The notes under the pieces: generated by a model
What the model was told of the DNA's origin: nothing
The model's database searches: none
Seen by the model: only the letters and a program-made list of their open reading frames with translations
Shown here: positions 1 to 7,512 of the stretch, one piece after another
How positions within the stretch are numbered: the stretch's first letter is position 1
Layout: every line of letters begins with the position of its first letter
Assembly: GCF_021513175.1 (NCBI RefSeq)
Contig: NZ_CP090953.1
Span: 1,297,001 to 1,361,000 of the forward strand
Direction: 5' to 3'
Length of the DNA: 64,000 bases
Source of the DNA: Sphingomonas sp. S2-65
Lineage (GTDB): Bacteria > Pseudomonadota > Alphaproteobacteria > Sphingomonadales > Sphingomonadaceae
Made by a program: the position numbers and the translations under genes

Positions 1-2
1 CG

Positions 3-158
3 ACAAAAGGCAGCCGCGGTGGAATGGGTATTGGACTTTCGATAAGCAAGCGTATCATCGAGGCACATGGCGGCTCGCTGAGTGCCGCCAACCAGCCGGG
101 AGGAGGCGCGATCTTTCGTTTTACCTTGCCGATGATCGAAGGGGGTCACGATCAATGA
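3..158 (+). CDS. Sensor histidine kinase, C-terminal fragment
   Basis: Only the last 51 codons are in the window; the gene begins upstream. The fragment holds the G2 ATP-lid box of a HATPase_c domain ([18 protein letters not shown]) and the closing beta strand ([11 protein letters not shown]), so it is the catalytic end of a two-component kinase. Its stop overlaps the start of the next gene (ATGA), which encodes a FixJ-type response regulator, so the two are almost certainly a cognate kinase/regulator pair. By that partner it resembles the FixL/TodS-like class, but the sensor part cannot be seen, so the signal is unknown. Confidence 0.85.
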   Translation, partial: TKGSRGGMGIGLSISKRIIEAHGGSLSAANQPGGGAIFRFTLPMIEGGHDQ

Positions 159-769
159 CGAGAACGGTTTACATCGTGGACGATGACGATGCGGTCCGCG
201 CATCGCTGCATACACTGCTTTCCATCCGCAACGACCTGCTGATCCGCAGCTACCGTTCAGGGGATGCGTTTCTTCAGGAAGTGGGCGATCTCGACCCAGG
301 TGTCGTATTGCTCGATTTCCACATGCCGGGGGCGACCGGGCTGGACGTGCTCAACGCGCTGGGCAAGAACCCGAAGTTCGTTGCGATCGTGCTGACCGGA
401 CAGGGCAATGTCGGGCTCGCGGTCCAGGCGATGAAGGCCGGCGCGCTCGATTTCGTCGAAAAGCCGTACGAAGCCGAAGTGCTGATGCAGCTGGTCGACA
501 CCGCCTTTGCGCGGCTGGAACAAGGCAGCGAGGCGGCGGCCCGAGTCAACGCCGCCGAGGTCAAGATCGCCAAGCTTTCGCCAAGGGAAACCGACGTATT
601 GAAGGGCCTGATCGAAGGCCGCTCGAACAAGATCATCGCCTTCGAACTGGACATCAGCCCCCGCACGGTCGAGATCTACCGTGCCAACCTCATGGAAAAA
701 CTCGAGGTCCGCAGCCTTTCCGAAGCGCTGCGTATCGCCTTTGCCGCAGGACTATTTCCGAACAGCTGA
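155..769 (+). CDS. FixJ-family response regulator (REC + LuxR HTH)
   Basis: This 204-residue protein has an N-terminal receiver domain (residues 1-125) with the acidic cluster VDDDD at 8-12, phospho-acceptor Asp54 in LLDFHMPG and the KPYE lysine. A C-terminal LuxR/FixJ helix-turn-helix follows ([12 protein letters not shown]...[16 protein letters not shown]). It should be phosphorylated by the kinase encoded just upstream, with which it overlaps by 4 bp, and then bind DNA. Its target is not known. A strong dyad about 160 bp downstream of the gene, ahead of the first chemoreceptor, is a possible binding site. A 13-bp stem directly after the stop separates it from the motility genes. Confidence 0.88.
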   Translation: MTRTVYIVDDDDAVRASLHTLLSIRNDLLIRSYRSGDAFLQEVGDLDPGVVLLDFHMPGATGLDVLNALGKNPKFVAIVLTGQGNVGLAVQAMKAGALDFVEKPYEAEVLMQLVDTAFARLEQGSEAAARVNAAEVKIAKLSPRETDVLKGLIEGRSNKIIAFELDISPRTVEIYRANLMEKLEVRSLSEALRIAFAAGLFPNS

Positions 770-782
770 AGAATACGGCTGC

Positions 783-815
783 GCCTCTCTCCGTCGCACT
801 CAGACGGAGAGAGGC
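783..815 (+). terminator. Strong hairpin after the fixJ-like gene
   Basis: A perfect 13-bp stem (GCCTCTCTCCGTC paired with its complement at 803-815) has a 7-nt loop and begins 14 bp after the stop codon. No T-run follows, so it may be a weak or factor-assisted terminator or a 3' stabiliser. Confidence 0.6.
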
Positions 816-928
816 TACGGCACCCGGCAGAACTTCTCCATCTGCATCGAGCGAGGTGGCAGAAAGGTGCGGGCCGCAGCCACCCGATCAAACGTAGACA
901 TCTGGCCCGTCGTGCAGGTTACGATTCG

Positions 929-950
929 TCCTAAGGGAAACTCCCTAGGA
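929..950. promoter_or_regulatory. Dyad operator candidate upstream of chemoreceptor 1
   Basis: TCCTAAGGGA, a 3-nt AAC spacer, then TCCCTAGGA: two arms that are complementary apart from one bulged A. The dyad ends 25 bp before the candidate -10 of the chemoreceptor gene, a usual place for an activator site. Its position between a FixJ-type regulator and the chemoreceptor makes that regulator a candidate ligand; this is inference. Confidence 0.45.
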
Positions 951-975
951 TCAACTCTTGTGTGGCCATCCCCTC

Positions 976-981
976 TACAAT
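976..981 (+). promoter_or_regulatory. Flagellar-type -10 (TACAAT) for chemoreceptor 1
   Basis: CCTCTACAAT matches, with one change, the CTATAAT element found before most flagellar units in this window. It lies 48 bp ahead of the start codon, giving a predicted transcript start near 988. Confidence 0.5.
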
Positions 982-1029
982 ACTCGTGATGGGTCTAGGC
1001 CCGCTTGTTGATCCAGGCTTGGAGTGGGG

Positions 1030-2877
1030 ATGTTAAAGACGTTCAATAATTGGCGCTTGTCGAAAAAGATGATCGTTGCGTTCAGTGCGCTCGGTCTGGT
1101 CATGATGAGCATCGCGGGGGCAGGCATCTATGTGATGTCAGAACTGGGTTCCATCGCCACTCGCCATGTCGAGCGCGGCGTTGCAGGCACGGAAGCCCTC
1201 GGACAGATGATGTCGCATCTGCGCGAACATCGCATCATTGCCATTTCCCAAATCACCCCCTCGTCCGACGCGGATCGGCAGAAGTACGTCGATCGCTATG
1301 CTGCGAATAAGGAGGCCCTGAAGAAGGACATAGCCGCCTATGAGCCTCTCGCGGGTGACTTCGCGCCGAACCTGAGGAAGATCGAAGCAGACATCGCGGC
1401 GCTGGAAAGCGTCAACGAGCAGATCTTCAAGCTGACGCTTAACCAGGGCATGGCGGCGGCGCTTCCGTATTCGAAGGCGGAGGGCAAGGATGCTTCCAGC
1501 GCGGCGCTCAAGGACGTCGAAGACCTGGTAGAGCTTCATCGCGAACGATCGACAGCCGCCAACGAGGCGGGTCAGGCCTTCGCCTCCAAGGCATTTTGGA
1601 CCGTGCTGGCGATTTCCGTGCTCGGGATCATCGCACTGGCCTTCATCTGGAAGCTGATCGCGAAGACGGTATCCGCACCGTTGGCCGAGCTGTCGAAGGC
1701 AACCTCCACACTTGCCGAGGGTGGTGAAGTCCAAGTCCCGCACCGCGACCGTGCGGACGAGCTCGGCGAAGTAGCGCAGGCGGTGGAGTTGTTCCGCCTC
1801 GCCGCGGTAAACCGCGCCGAGACGGATCGAAAGATGGCTGAAACTCAAAAGATCGTCACCTCGACACTGCGGGAGGGCTTGTCTGCGCTTAGCCAAGGTG
1901 ACCTGACCGCTCAGATCCATGCCGACTATCCCGCAGATTATGCCGAGCTCAAGACCAACTTCAACGAAGCGCTTGCGAGCCTGCGCACGCTGATCGGCTC
2001 GGTCACCGAAAGCGCGGCGGCGATCCGCACCGGCTCGGGCGAGATCGCCCAGGCGTCGGAAGACCTGGCGCGCCGCACCGAAGCCAATGCCGCCAGCCTG
2101 GAGGAGACTTCGGCAGCGGTGACGCAGATGGACGGGCGCCTCAAGGCGACGGCGCAGGCTGCGACCCGCACCGTGGAGCGTGCCGACGGCGCGATCTCGA
2201 CGGTGCAGGGCGGGCGCGGCATCGCCGACGAAGCGGTGCAGGCGATGGCGCGGGTCGCCGATGGCGCCAAGGGCATCGACAGCGTGATCGAGGGTCTCGA
2301 CAAGATCGCCTTCCAGACGCGGGTGCTGGCGATGAACGCCGCGGTGGAAGCCGGGCGTGCCGGCGAGGCCGGGCGCGGTTTCGCGGTGGTCGCCGACCTG
2401 GTGTCGGCGCTGGCGATGCGTTCGGAAGAGGAAGCCGCGCGTGCCCGGGACCAGCTGACCGCCACCCAGACCGACATCGTCTCGGCGGTGGAAATGGTGC
2501 AAAAGGTCGACGGCGCGCTGGCCAACATCTCGGGCGATGTCGCCGAGGTACACAGCCTGCTGGCGCAGATGGCGACCGACAACCAGGCGCAGTCGACGGC
2601 GATCAGCCAGATCAGCGTGGCGATCGGGACGATGGACCAATCGACCCAGCAGAACGCGGCGATGGTCGAGCAGACCTCGGCCGCTGCGCGCAACCTGTCG
2701 AGCGAAGTATCGGCGCTGGCCGAACAGGCGGGCAAGTTCGAGACGGGCGGCGCCGCCGCGCCGAAGTCGTTCCGTCCTGCCGCGCCGCGTGTTCAGGCCA
2801 AGACCTATGTGTCCCCGATCAAGGCGCTTGCTGCGTCCGCCGAAGCTGCAGGCGCGGACGATTGGGCCTCTTTCTAA
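1030..2877 (+). CDS. Methyl-accepting chemotaxis protein with periplasmic sensor
   Basis: This is a classical transmembrane chemoreceptor. It has TM1 at about residues 13-35, a helical periplasmic region of about 150 residues, TM2 (FWTVLAISVLGIIALAFIW), a HAMP domain, a second HAMP-like segment, and a cytoplasmic signalling hairpin around IAFQTRVLAMNAAVEAGRAG, the CheA/CheW contact tip. It ends in DDWASF, a W-x-x-F tail like the NWETF tether for CheR. The ATG at 1030 is preferred to the GTG at 1024 because GGAG sits 6 bp before it. The tip reads QTR where most receptors have QTN. The signalling half is nearly identical to that of the next gene. Confidence 0.93.
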   Translation: MLKTFNNWRLSKKMIVAFSALGLVMMSIAGAGIYVMSELGSIATRHVERGVAGTEALGQMMSHLREHRIIAISQITPSSDADRQKYVDRYAANKEALKKDIAAYEPLAGDFAPNLRKIEADIAALESVNEQIFKLTLNQGMAAALPYSKAEGKDASSAALKDVEDLVELHRERSTAANEAGQAFASKAFWTVLAISVLGIIALAFIWKLIAKTVSAPLAELSKATSTLAEGGEVQVPHRDRADELGEVAQAVELFRLAAVNRAETDRKMAETQKIVTSTLREGLSALSQGDLTAQIHADYPADYAELKTNFNEALASLRTLIGSVTESAAAIRTGSGEIAQASEDLARRTEANAASLEETSAAVTQMDGRLKATAQAATRTVERADGAISTVQGGRGIADEAVQAMARVADGAKGIDSVIEGLDKIAFQTRVLAMNAAVEAGRAGEAGRGFAVVADLVSALAMRSEEEAARARDQLTATQTDIVSAVEMVQKVDGALANISGDVAEVHSLLAQMATDNQAQSTAISQISVAIGTMDQSTQQNAAMVEQTSAAARNLSSEVSALAEQAGKFETGGAAAPKSFRPAAPRVQAKTYVSPIKALAASAEAAGADDWASF

Positions 2878-2893
2878 GCTCTGCTCTGTCGTG

Positions 2894-2916
2894 AGGCCGC
2901 CGCTGTGCGGCGGCCT
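2894..2916 (+). terminator. Hairpin after chemoreceptor 1
   Basis: A 10-bp GC stem (AGGCCGCCGC with GCGGCGGCCT, loop TGT) lies 17 bp after the stop. There is no T-run, so it is terminator-like only. Confidence 0.5.
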
Positions 2917-3067
2917 GATCGACTGAACCGATCACCGCGATCGGCAAATTATTTCAGCCATGTTTCAATGCATTCAAGCGCTTGCGAAATATCAGCTTTT
3001 TCTCGGCCGACAGCCGCGGAGTGCCTGGCGCCGCTGTGGCCCGGCACGTTTTTGGAAACCCCTCTCC

Positions 3068-3073
3068 TATAAT
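3068..3073 (+). promoter_or_regulatory. Flagellar-type -10 (TATAAT) for chemoreceptor 2
   Basis: CTCCTATAAT lies 77 bp before the second chemoreceptor, with a GGCAC element ending 20 bp upstream of it. The same GGCAC-(19/20)-TATAAT arrangement occurs before fliK and before the gene at 55798. Confidence 0.65.
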
Positions 3074-3150
3074 GCGACATCGGCTGCCCACCGGGCAAGT
3101 TGATCGAGGTTGCACGCCCGCAACGCCGGGCGAAATGAGGGTCCAAAAAC

Positions 3151-4527
3151 ATGCACTGGTTCGAAGCCAACGCTCCCATACGACAGAAGATGTTCGTCGC
3201 CTTCGCCACGATGATCGGCATCATGGCGCTCATTCTCGCGTCGAGTTTCTTCGGCTGGATCGGCCAAGCGGTCGGGGCGGGGCTGATCCTCGTGGCGATC
3301 TATCTCGGTGCCCGCTTTCGCGCTGCGGTGTGCGACCCGTATGTGACTACGGTAGTGCGCATGGAAGGCCTCGCCGCCGGCGACCTGGACAGCGCCATCC
3401 GCTATACCGACTATCAGGATTGCGTCGGCCGGTTGAGCCGCGGCATGCTGACCTTCCGCGACGCAGCGGTCGCGCAACGCCGATCGGGCGCCGAACAGGC
3501 GGAAGTGGTACGTATCCTGGGTGAAAGCCTTGCCCGGCTGACGCACGGCGATCTTACCGCCGACGTGACCGCCCAAGTTCCCCCTGCCTATGCCGAGCTG
3601 AAGGCCAACTTCAACGAAGCGATGACCAGCCTGCGCACCCTGATCGGTTCAGTGAGCGAGAGCGCGGACGCGATCCGCACCGGCTCGGGCGAGATCGCCC
3701 AGGCGTCGGAAGACCTGGCGCGCCGCACCGAAGCCAATGCCGCGAGCTTGGAGGAGACTTCGGCAGCGGTGACGCAGATGGACGGGCGCCTGAAGGCGAC
3801 GGCGCAGGCCGCAACCCGCACTGTGGAGCGTGCCGACGGCGCGATCTCGACGGTGCAGGGCGGGCGCGGCATCGCCGACGAAGCGGTGCAGGCGATGGCG
3901 CGGGTCGCGGATGGCGCCAAGGGCATCGACAGCGTGATCGAGGGCCTCGACAAGATCGCCTTCCAGACGCGCGTGCTTGCGATGAACGCCGCGGTGGAAG
4001 CCGGGCGTGCCGGCGAGGCCGGGCGCGGCTTCGCGGTGGTTGCCGACCTGGTGTCGGCGCTGGCGATGCGCTCGGAAGAGGAAGCCGCGCGTGCCCGCGA
4101 CCAGCTGACCGCGACTCAGACCGACATCGTCTCGGCGGTGGAGATGGTCCAGAAGGTCGATGGCGCACTGGCCAACATCTCGGGCGACGTCGCCGAGGTC
4201 CACAGCCTGCTGGCGCAGATGGCCAGCGACAACCAGGCGCAGTCGACCGCGATCAGCGAGATCAGCGTGGCGATCGGGACGATGGACCAGTCCACTCAGC
4301 AGAATGCGGCGATGGTCGAGCAGACCTCGGCCGCCGCGCGCAACCTGACTCAGGAAGTCGCGACGCTGGCCGATCAGGCGGGCAAGTTCGAGGTCGGCCA
4401 GAGCCGGCCTGCGCCCCGCTCCTTCACGCCGCATCAACCGCCGATCCGCGCGAAGAAGCGCTATGCTTCCCCGGTAGCACCGCTCGCCTCCGTCTCCGCC
4501 GCGCAGGATGACTGGGCCACGTTCTAG
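3151..4527 (+). CDS. Methyl-accepting chemotaxis protein without periplasmic domain
   Basis: This 458-residue receptor has two adjacent membrane segments (about residues 18-33 and 37-56) with almost nothing between them, then HAMP-like linkers and a full signalling hairpin. It therefore probably senses cytoplasmic, membrane or energy cues rather than periplasmic ligands. From about residue 170 its protein and DNA are nearly identical to chemoreceptor 1, which points to recent duplication or gene conversion of the signalling module onto a different input domain. It ends in DDWATF, a W-x-x-F tail suited to CheR tethering. It has its own promoter and is followed by a terminator hairpin. Confidence 0.92.
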   Translation: MHWFEANAPIRQKMFVAFATMIGIMALILASSFFGWIGQAVGAGLILVAIYLGARFRAAVCDPYVTTVVRMEGLAAGDLDSAIRYTDYQDCVGRLSRGMLTFRDAAVAQRRSGAEQAEVVRILGESLARLTHGDLTADVTAQVPPAYAELKANFNEAMTSLRTLIGSVSESADAIRTGSGEIAQASEDLARRTEANAASLEETSAAVTQMDGRLKATAQAATRTVERADGAISTVQGGRGIADEAVQAMARVADGAKGIDSVIEGLDKIAFQTRVLAMNAAVEAGRAGEAGRGFAVVADLVSALAMRSEEEAARARDQLTATQTDIVSAVEMVQKVDGALANISGDVAEVHSLLAQMASDNQAQSTAISEISVAIGTMDQSTQQNAAMVEQTSAAARNLTQEVATLADQAGKFEVGQSRPAPRSFTPHQPPIRAKKRYASPVAPLASVSAAQDDWATF

Positions 4528-4551
4528 CTCCTGCCGGAGCCTGGCCGAGAC

Positions 4552-4584
4552 AAGGGCGTCGCGAGCGATCGTGGCGCCCTTTTC
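4552..4584 (+). terminator. Rho-independent terminator of chemoreceptor 2
   Basis: The stem AAGGGCG/CGCCCTT is followed by a TTTTC tract. Its 3' part (4573-4589) is also a near-perfect inverted copy of 4680-4697 next to the flaF terminator. Confidence 0.7.
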
Positions 4585-4685
4585 ATGTTCGGGCGGGATG
4601 CCGGCGTGGAGTAGCGGCGGCTGTCTCCGCTCGCCCGATTTAGCGTGGACGGGCTGTCTTATCGGTCGGCTCGGGCTCAAACATG

Positions 4686-4718
4686 AAAAGGGGCGCCGCG
4701 GTACTCCGCGACGCCCCG
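4686..4718 (-). terminator. Terminator of flaF
   Basis: Read on the minus strand, GGGGCGTCGCGG and CCGCGGCGCCCC form a stem followed by TTTTC, 20 bp after the flaF stop. Confidence 0.75.
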
Positions 4719-4738
4719 TTCCCGTTTCTTGCTAAGGA

Positions 4739-5098
4739 TCAGGCCGCGAGGCGCTGGACCGCAAGCCCTTCCATCATGGTCCGGTTGAGCGAGATCAGCT
4801 CACCGATAGGCTCCCGGCCGGCGATCACGTCGCTGGTGAAGCGCTGGACCCATAGGCCAAGCGAGATGATCGATGCGCGCAGCTCGGCCGGCAGACCATT
4901 GCCGGGAGTGCCGCAATCGGTGACGAAGACGGACCACATCTCGCGGTTGCGATGAAGCGGCGCGGCCAAATGGGCTCCCGTGAGCCCCGCCGTTTCCGCA
5001 TCCATCATTTCGCCGGTGATCTGGCTCAACAGGCGGTGCTCCGCCGCGCGCGGCATTTCAACGCGGCTCCGGGCCGCCTGATAGGCAGTGATGGTCAT
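4739..5098 (-). CDS. flaF: Flagellar biosynthesis regulator FlaF
   Basis: This 119-residue protein matches the FlaF family over its whole length, including the hallmark LRASIISLGLWVQRFTSDVI and the closing SLNRTMMEGLAVQ. In Caulobacter FlaF is needed for flagellin synthesis or secretion and works opposite FlbT, which represses flagellin translation. Here flaF is alone, far from fliC (37.5 kb) and flbT (51.3 kb), although the three are neighbours in many alphaproteobacteria. The ATG at 5098 is chosen because AAGGAGC sits 6-7 bp ahead of it; reading frame upstream of this is not FlaF-like. Confidence 0.88.
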   Translation of the reverse strand: MTITAYQAARSRVEMPRAAEHRLLSQITGEMMDAETAGLTGAHLAAPLHRNREMWSVFVTDCGTPGNGLPAELRASIISLGLWVQRFTSDVIAGREPIGELISLNRTMMEGLAVQRLAA

Positions 5099-5121
5099 GC
5101 TGGCTCCTTTGATGACACCCC

Positions 5122-5127
5122 ATTCTA
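5122..5127 (-). promoter_or_regulatory. Flagellar-type -10 variant (TAGAAT) for flaF
   Basis: On the minus strand GTCCTAGAATGGGG lies about 23 bp upstream of the flaF start, leaving the Shine-Dalgarno downstream of the predicted transcript start. It is a one-base variant of the CTATAAT element. Confidence 0.45.
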
Positions 5128-5210
5128 GGACGAAATCACAGCTCGGGGTGTCTTCCCTCCGATAAGAATGATGCGTTCCTCCTAGAGCGGGCGCGCTCAG
5201 AGGGACCGAT

Positions 5211-5954
5211 TTGCCCGACACCCTCCTCCCGCATGCGCTGCCCGAAGGCCTGGACGGGCGCGGTCCGCTCAAGATCCTGTCGCTGCTACCGCGAATTGCT
5301 GCCCAACGGCGCCGCTGCGGAGCATGCGCAGGCCCTTGCCCAAGAAGTAGAAAGCCTAGGCGGCGCACTGCTTCGCCTTCGCGCCCACCGTTGCACTGAT
5401 GCGGGAAGCGAAGCGCCGCGGCGGACGCATCGTCATCGTCAGCAACACCTGTCCCAGCGAAGCGCAGTTGCGCGGCCTGATCGCCGCAGCCGCGGGCGAG
5501 AATTTTGCCGGCCTGGTCGACCGTCTGTTCTGCTCCTCGGTCTATGGCAAGTCCAAGCGAGAGGGCCTGTACGAGTTGGTGCTGAAGGAATTGGGAGTCC
5601 AGCCCGACGAGATCCTGCACATCGGCGACAATCCGGTTGCCGATGTCGGCGGGTCGCCCCGTTTGGGGTCCACGCCCTCCACTCAAGCAGTTGTCAGAGG
5701 CTACCGAGCAACGGCTGCGCCCGGAAGCGGCGGTGAGCACGATTCTGGCCAACTGCCGGTTCGACCTGCCGCTTCGTGCCGCTGATTTCGCCGCCCACAG
5801 CATCGCACTGCCGGTGCCGATCACCGATGGCCGCGCGGTGTCGCCAGGAACCATCGCCGCGACGCCGACGCACGATGGCTATTATGTCGCACGCGGCGTG
5901 ATCAAATTGCGCGCCACCGCACCGGCCGGCGCCCAATCCTCCTATAATTTCTGA
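5211..5954 (+). pseudogene. Frameshifted HAD-superfamily hydrolase remnant
   Basis: Three reading frames must be joined to follow one protein. About 5280-5370 gives LPNGAAAEHAQALAQEVESLGG. A second frame from about 5365 gives a HAD core with VIVSNTCPSE and the motif IV region HIGDNPVADV. The text then jumps through GVHALH to a third frame, LKQLSEATEQRLRPEAAVS, that runs to a stop at 5952-5954. Motif IV (GDNxxxD) identifies the HAD phosphatase-like fold. The N-terminus and motif I are not recognisable. The gene looks dead, and its last codons contain the motA promoter. Sequencing error is an alternative for one break but unlikely for all. Confidence 0.65.
5943..5948 (+). promoter_or_regulatory. 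Flagellar-type -10 (TATAAT) for the motA-che operon
   Basis: CCTCCTATAAT sits 34 bp before motA, with a predicted start near 5955. It is embedded in the terminal codons of the upstream pseudogene, so the promoter has outlived the coding function there. Confidence 0.65.
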
Positions 5955-5982
5955 AACACCTCGGGAAAGAACAGAACTCGCC

Positions 5983-6867
5983 ATGCTGAACGGCGTCGGT
6001 TTCATCATCATCCTCGTTTGCGTCTTCGGGAGCTTCATGATCTCGGGCGGCAAGTTCGCGATCATCATGCACGCGCTGCCGCACGAGCTCATGGCCATCG
6101 GCGGCGCGTCGATCGGCGCCTTCGTCGTGTCCAACTCGATGGGCACGGTCAAGAAGGCCGGTAAGGGACTCGTGCGCTCGTTCAAGGGCGGCAAGTGGAA
6201 AGCGCAGGACTATAAGGACCTGCTCACCATGATGTTTGGCGTGCTGTCGACCTTCAAGAAGGGCGGTGCCACTGCACTCGAGCCGCATCTCGATAAGCCC
6301 GAGGAGAGCTCGCTCTTCCAGCCCTACCCCCGGCTGCTCAAGGATCACCACCTGATCGAATTCACGTGCGACTATCTGCGCATGATGACGGTCAATTTCG
6401 AGGATCCGCACCAGCTCGAAGCCGCGATGGAAGCCGATATCGAAAAGCACCATCACGAGGAGGCGCATCCTCAGCATGCGCTCCAGATCATGGCCGACGG
6501 CCTTCCCGCGGTCGGGATCGTCGCCGCGGTGCTCGGCGTGATCAAGACGATGGGCTCGATCGACCAGCCGACCGAGATCCTTGGCGCCATGATCGGTGGC
6601 GCGCTCGTCGGCACCTTCCTTGGCATTCTTCTCAGCTACTGCCTCGTGGGTCCGCTTGCGGCGAAGTTGCTGGAAACGATCGAGGAGGACTCCAAGCCCT
6701 TCTTCATCGTGAAGACCGCAATCGTCGCTTACGCCCAGAACCAGCCGGTTCAGGTCGCCATCGAGATCGCCCGCCGCATGACGCCGTCGGTCTACGCACC
6801 GACCTTCCAGCAACTAGAAACTGCACTCGACGAGGCGAAAAATGGACTCACCCCTGCCACTGCATGA
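5983..6867 (+). CDS. motA: Flagellar motor stator protein MotA
   Basis: MotA forms, with MotB, the proton channel that drives rotation against FliG. The 294 residues show four membrane segments: two near the N-terminus (about 4-24 and 32-52) and two late (about 175-195 and 207-230). A large cytoplasmic loop lies between them. The conserved proline of TM3 is present in ADGLPAVGIVAAVLGVIKTMG. The loop is His-rich around EKHHHEEAHPQHA. It opens the chemotaxis operon, with motB at its far end 7 kb downstream, so the two stator subunits bracket the che genes. It overlaps the STAS gene by 26 bp. Confidence 0.96.
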   Translation: MLNGVGFIIILVCVFGSFMISGGKFAIIMHALPHELMAIGGASIGAFVVSNSMGTVKKAGKGLVRSFKGGKWKAQDYKDLLTMMFGVLSTFKKGGATALEPHLDKPEESSLFQPYPRLLKDHHLIEFTCDYLRMMTVNFEDPHQLEAAMEADIEKHHHEEAHPQHALQIMADGLPAVGIVAAVLGVIKTMGSIDQPTEILGAMIGGALVGTFLGILLSYCLVGPLAAKLLETIEEDSKPFFIVKTAIVAYAQNQPVQVAIEIARRMTPSVYAPTFQQLETALDEAKNGLTPATA

Positions 6868-7150
6868 CGGCGCGGTGCGCTTGCCCGCGCACGGCACCAC
6901 CGTCACCGCGGACGATCTGCGCGTGGGCCTGGTCCTCGCTGCCGATCAGAACGACACCATCGAGGTCGATGCGTCGGACGTGGAAAGCGTCGGCCAGGCA
7001 GTGCTCCAGCTCCTCGTCGCGGCGCGTGCCGAAGCCTCTGCCAGCGGCCAGGGCTTTCGCATCGCCAACCCCAGCCAAGCTTTCGTCGAACGCGTGAAGA
7101 GCTGCCACTTGGCGCACGCGGTCGGCCTCGAATCCGGAGACGCCCTGTGA
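6842..7150 (+). CDS. STAS-domain protein of the chemotaxis operon
   Basis: This 102-residue protein has the STAS fold signature: a beta strand around TIEVDASDVESVGQAVLQLL, then a helix and NPSQAFVERVKSCHLAHAVGL. STAS domains bind partners such as anti-sigma factors or transporters. Small STAS proteins directly before cheY/cheA recur in alphaproteobacterial che operons, but their role is not well defined. The serine after the second strand (DASDVESVG) could be a phosphorylation site as in SpoIIAA-like proteins; this is inference. It overlaps motA by 26 bp and the next gene by 4 bp (GTGA). Confidence 0.75.
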   Translation: MDSPLPLHDGAVRLPAHGTTVTADDLRVGLVLAADQNDTIEVDASDVESVGQAVLQLLVAARAEASASGQGFRIANPSQAFVERVKSCHLAHAVGLESGDAL

Positions 7151-7512
7151 GCAAGTTGATCCTAACCGTCGATGACTCGGCGAGCATGCGCATGCTGCTC
7201 AAGACGTCGCTGACCGCCCAGGGCTACCGCATCGAAGCAGCCAATGACGGCCAGCACGGCCTGGAGCGCATGCATGAGGTCAAGCCGGATCTGCTGATCA
7301 CCGACATCAACATGCCCAAGATGGACGGCTTCGAGCTGATCGAGGCGGTACGCGCCGAGAGTGAATTCCGCGGCACGCCGATCCTGGTCCTTTCGACCGA
7401 ATTCTCCGACGAGAAGAAGCAGCGCGCCCGCTCGGCCGGCGCCACCGGCTGGATCACCAAGCCTTTCGAAGCCACCAAGCTGGGAGCGGCTATCCGCCGC
7501 GTATGCCCGTGA
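7147..7512 (+). CDS. cheY: Chemotaxis response regulator CheY (first copy)
   Basis: A single receiver domain of 121 residues with Asp9-Asp10, phospho-acceptor Asp53 (LLITDINMPKMDG), a Ser in place of the usual Thr (VLSTE) and Lys in TKPF. Phosphorylated CheY binds FliM and changes motor behaviour. The start is GTG, overlapping the STAS stop. It overlaps cheA by 10 bp, so translation is coupled. A second CheY follows CheB in the same operon; either copy could be a phosphate sink rather than the motor-binding form. Confidence 0.93.
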   Translation: MSKLILTVDDSASMRMLLKTSLTAQGYRIEAANDGQHGLERMHEVKPDLLITDINMPKMDGFELIEAVRAESEFRGTPILVLSTEFSDEKKQRARSAGATGWITKPFEATKLGAAIRRVCP

